DNA from: Thermoplasmata archaeon
Lineage (GTDB): Archaea > Thermoplasmatota > Thermoplasmata > Thermoplasmatales > Thermoplasmataceae
Length of the DNA: 6,344 bases
Direction: 5' to 3'
Assembly: GCA_021826835.1 (NCBI GenBank)
Contig: JAKAYH010000142.1
Span: forward strand, 1 to 6,344
The position numbers and the translations under genes were made by a program. This document shows positions 6,234 through 6,344 of this stretch, piece by piece (the stretch's first letter is position 1; each line of letters starts with the position of its first letter). Below the pieces are notes generated by a model. That model had not been told where the DNA came from. It saw only the letters and a list, made by a program, of their open reading frames with translations, and did not search any database.

Positions 6234-6344
6234 GATAGTATCCCGAATTTTGTGTAAGAAAAAATGAAATGAATCCATCTACAATGGATAAATTTCATGA
6301 AACATAAAAGGATGCCTCCTTAGAACAACCACAGGAGGCAATGA
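6234..6344 (+). mobile_element. Left end of a second IS256-family element, cut by the window edge
   Basis: It begins GATAGTATCCCGAATTTTGT and is alignable base by base with 4098-4207, in the same orientation, with about a dozen substitutions and one single-base indel by eye. The differences are concentrated in the leader middle and the hairpin loop. The copy ends at the transposase start region (ATGA at 6341), so whether its transposase is intact is not visible. The flank just outside (AATTTAAC) is AT-rich like that of copy 1 (ATTTTACT). Confidence 0.75.
6313..6340 (+). promoter_or_regulatory. Hairpin burying the transposase ribosome binding site (copy 2)
   Basis: TGCCTCCT at 6313-6320 pairs with AGGAGGCA at 6333-6340 around a 12-base loop. 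The closing pair next to the loop is T-A here and C-G in copy 1, so pairing is kept while the bases change. The loop sequences differ more. GGAGG (6334-6338) is within the 3' arm. Confidence 0.6.

Overview
The window looks like chromosomal DNA from an archaeon, probably an acidophilic member of the Thermoplasmata. This is inferred from low G+C, TATA boxes about 25 bases upstream of start codons with no Shine-Dalgarno site between, an archaeal-type Cas1 tail and an IS256-family element. The exact taxon cannot be read from the sequence. The region is a worn accessory or defence island: of seven protein-coding units seen, only three look intact.

Left part (1-4097, all on the minus strand). Reading in the direction of transcription: the C-terminal third of a cas1 gene, beheaded by an insertion sequence; a 191-residue protein I do not recognise, overlapping the cas1 stop by ATGA; a complete 987-990-residue type IIG restriction-modification enzyme (PD-(D/E)xK nuclease, N6-adenine methyltransferase and target recognition domain in one chain), overlapping the previous gene by 7 bases; then an open frame that runs off the window edge and has no ordinary start codon. 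A good TATA box lies inside the cas1 tail 24 bases upstream of the 191-residue gene, so this gene and the restriction enzyme can probably be transcribed although cas1 is broken.

Middle (4098-about 4390, plus strand). This is the left end of an IS256-family element with the first ~60 codons of its transposase, carrying frame lesions and cut off at the right. A second, diverged copy of the same left end occupies 6234-6344, in the same orientation, and runs off the window. Both copies have a hairpin that buries a GGAGG ribosome binding site, with one compensatory base-pair change between them.

Right part (4400-6233, plus strand). A metal-dependent cyclase / kynurenine formamidase-like gene is broken by a single-base frameshift. 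It is followed by an intact polytopic membrane protein of unknown function with a textbook leaderless promoter. Next come 367 bases without a convincing gene, which hold a TATA-like box, a 12-base repeat present twice and several small hairpins. The two direct IS ends bracket this block. The simplest history is that IS256 copies drove a rearrangement that removed the front of cas1 and any neighbouring CRISPR genes and joined the remaining defence genes to unrelated DNA.
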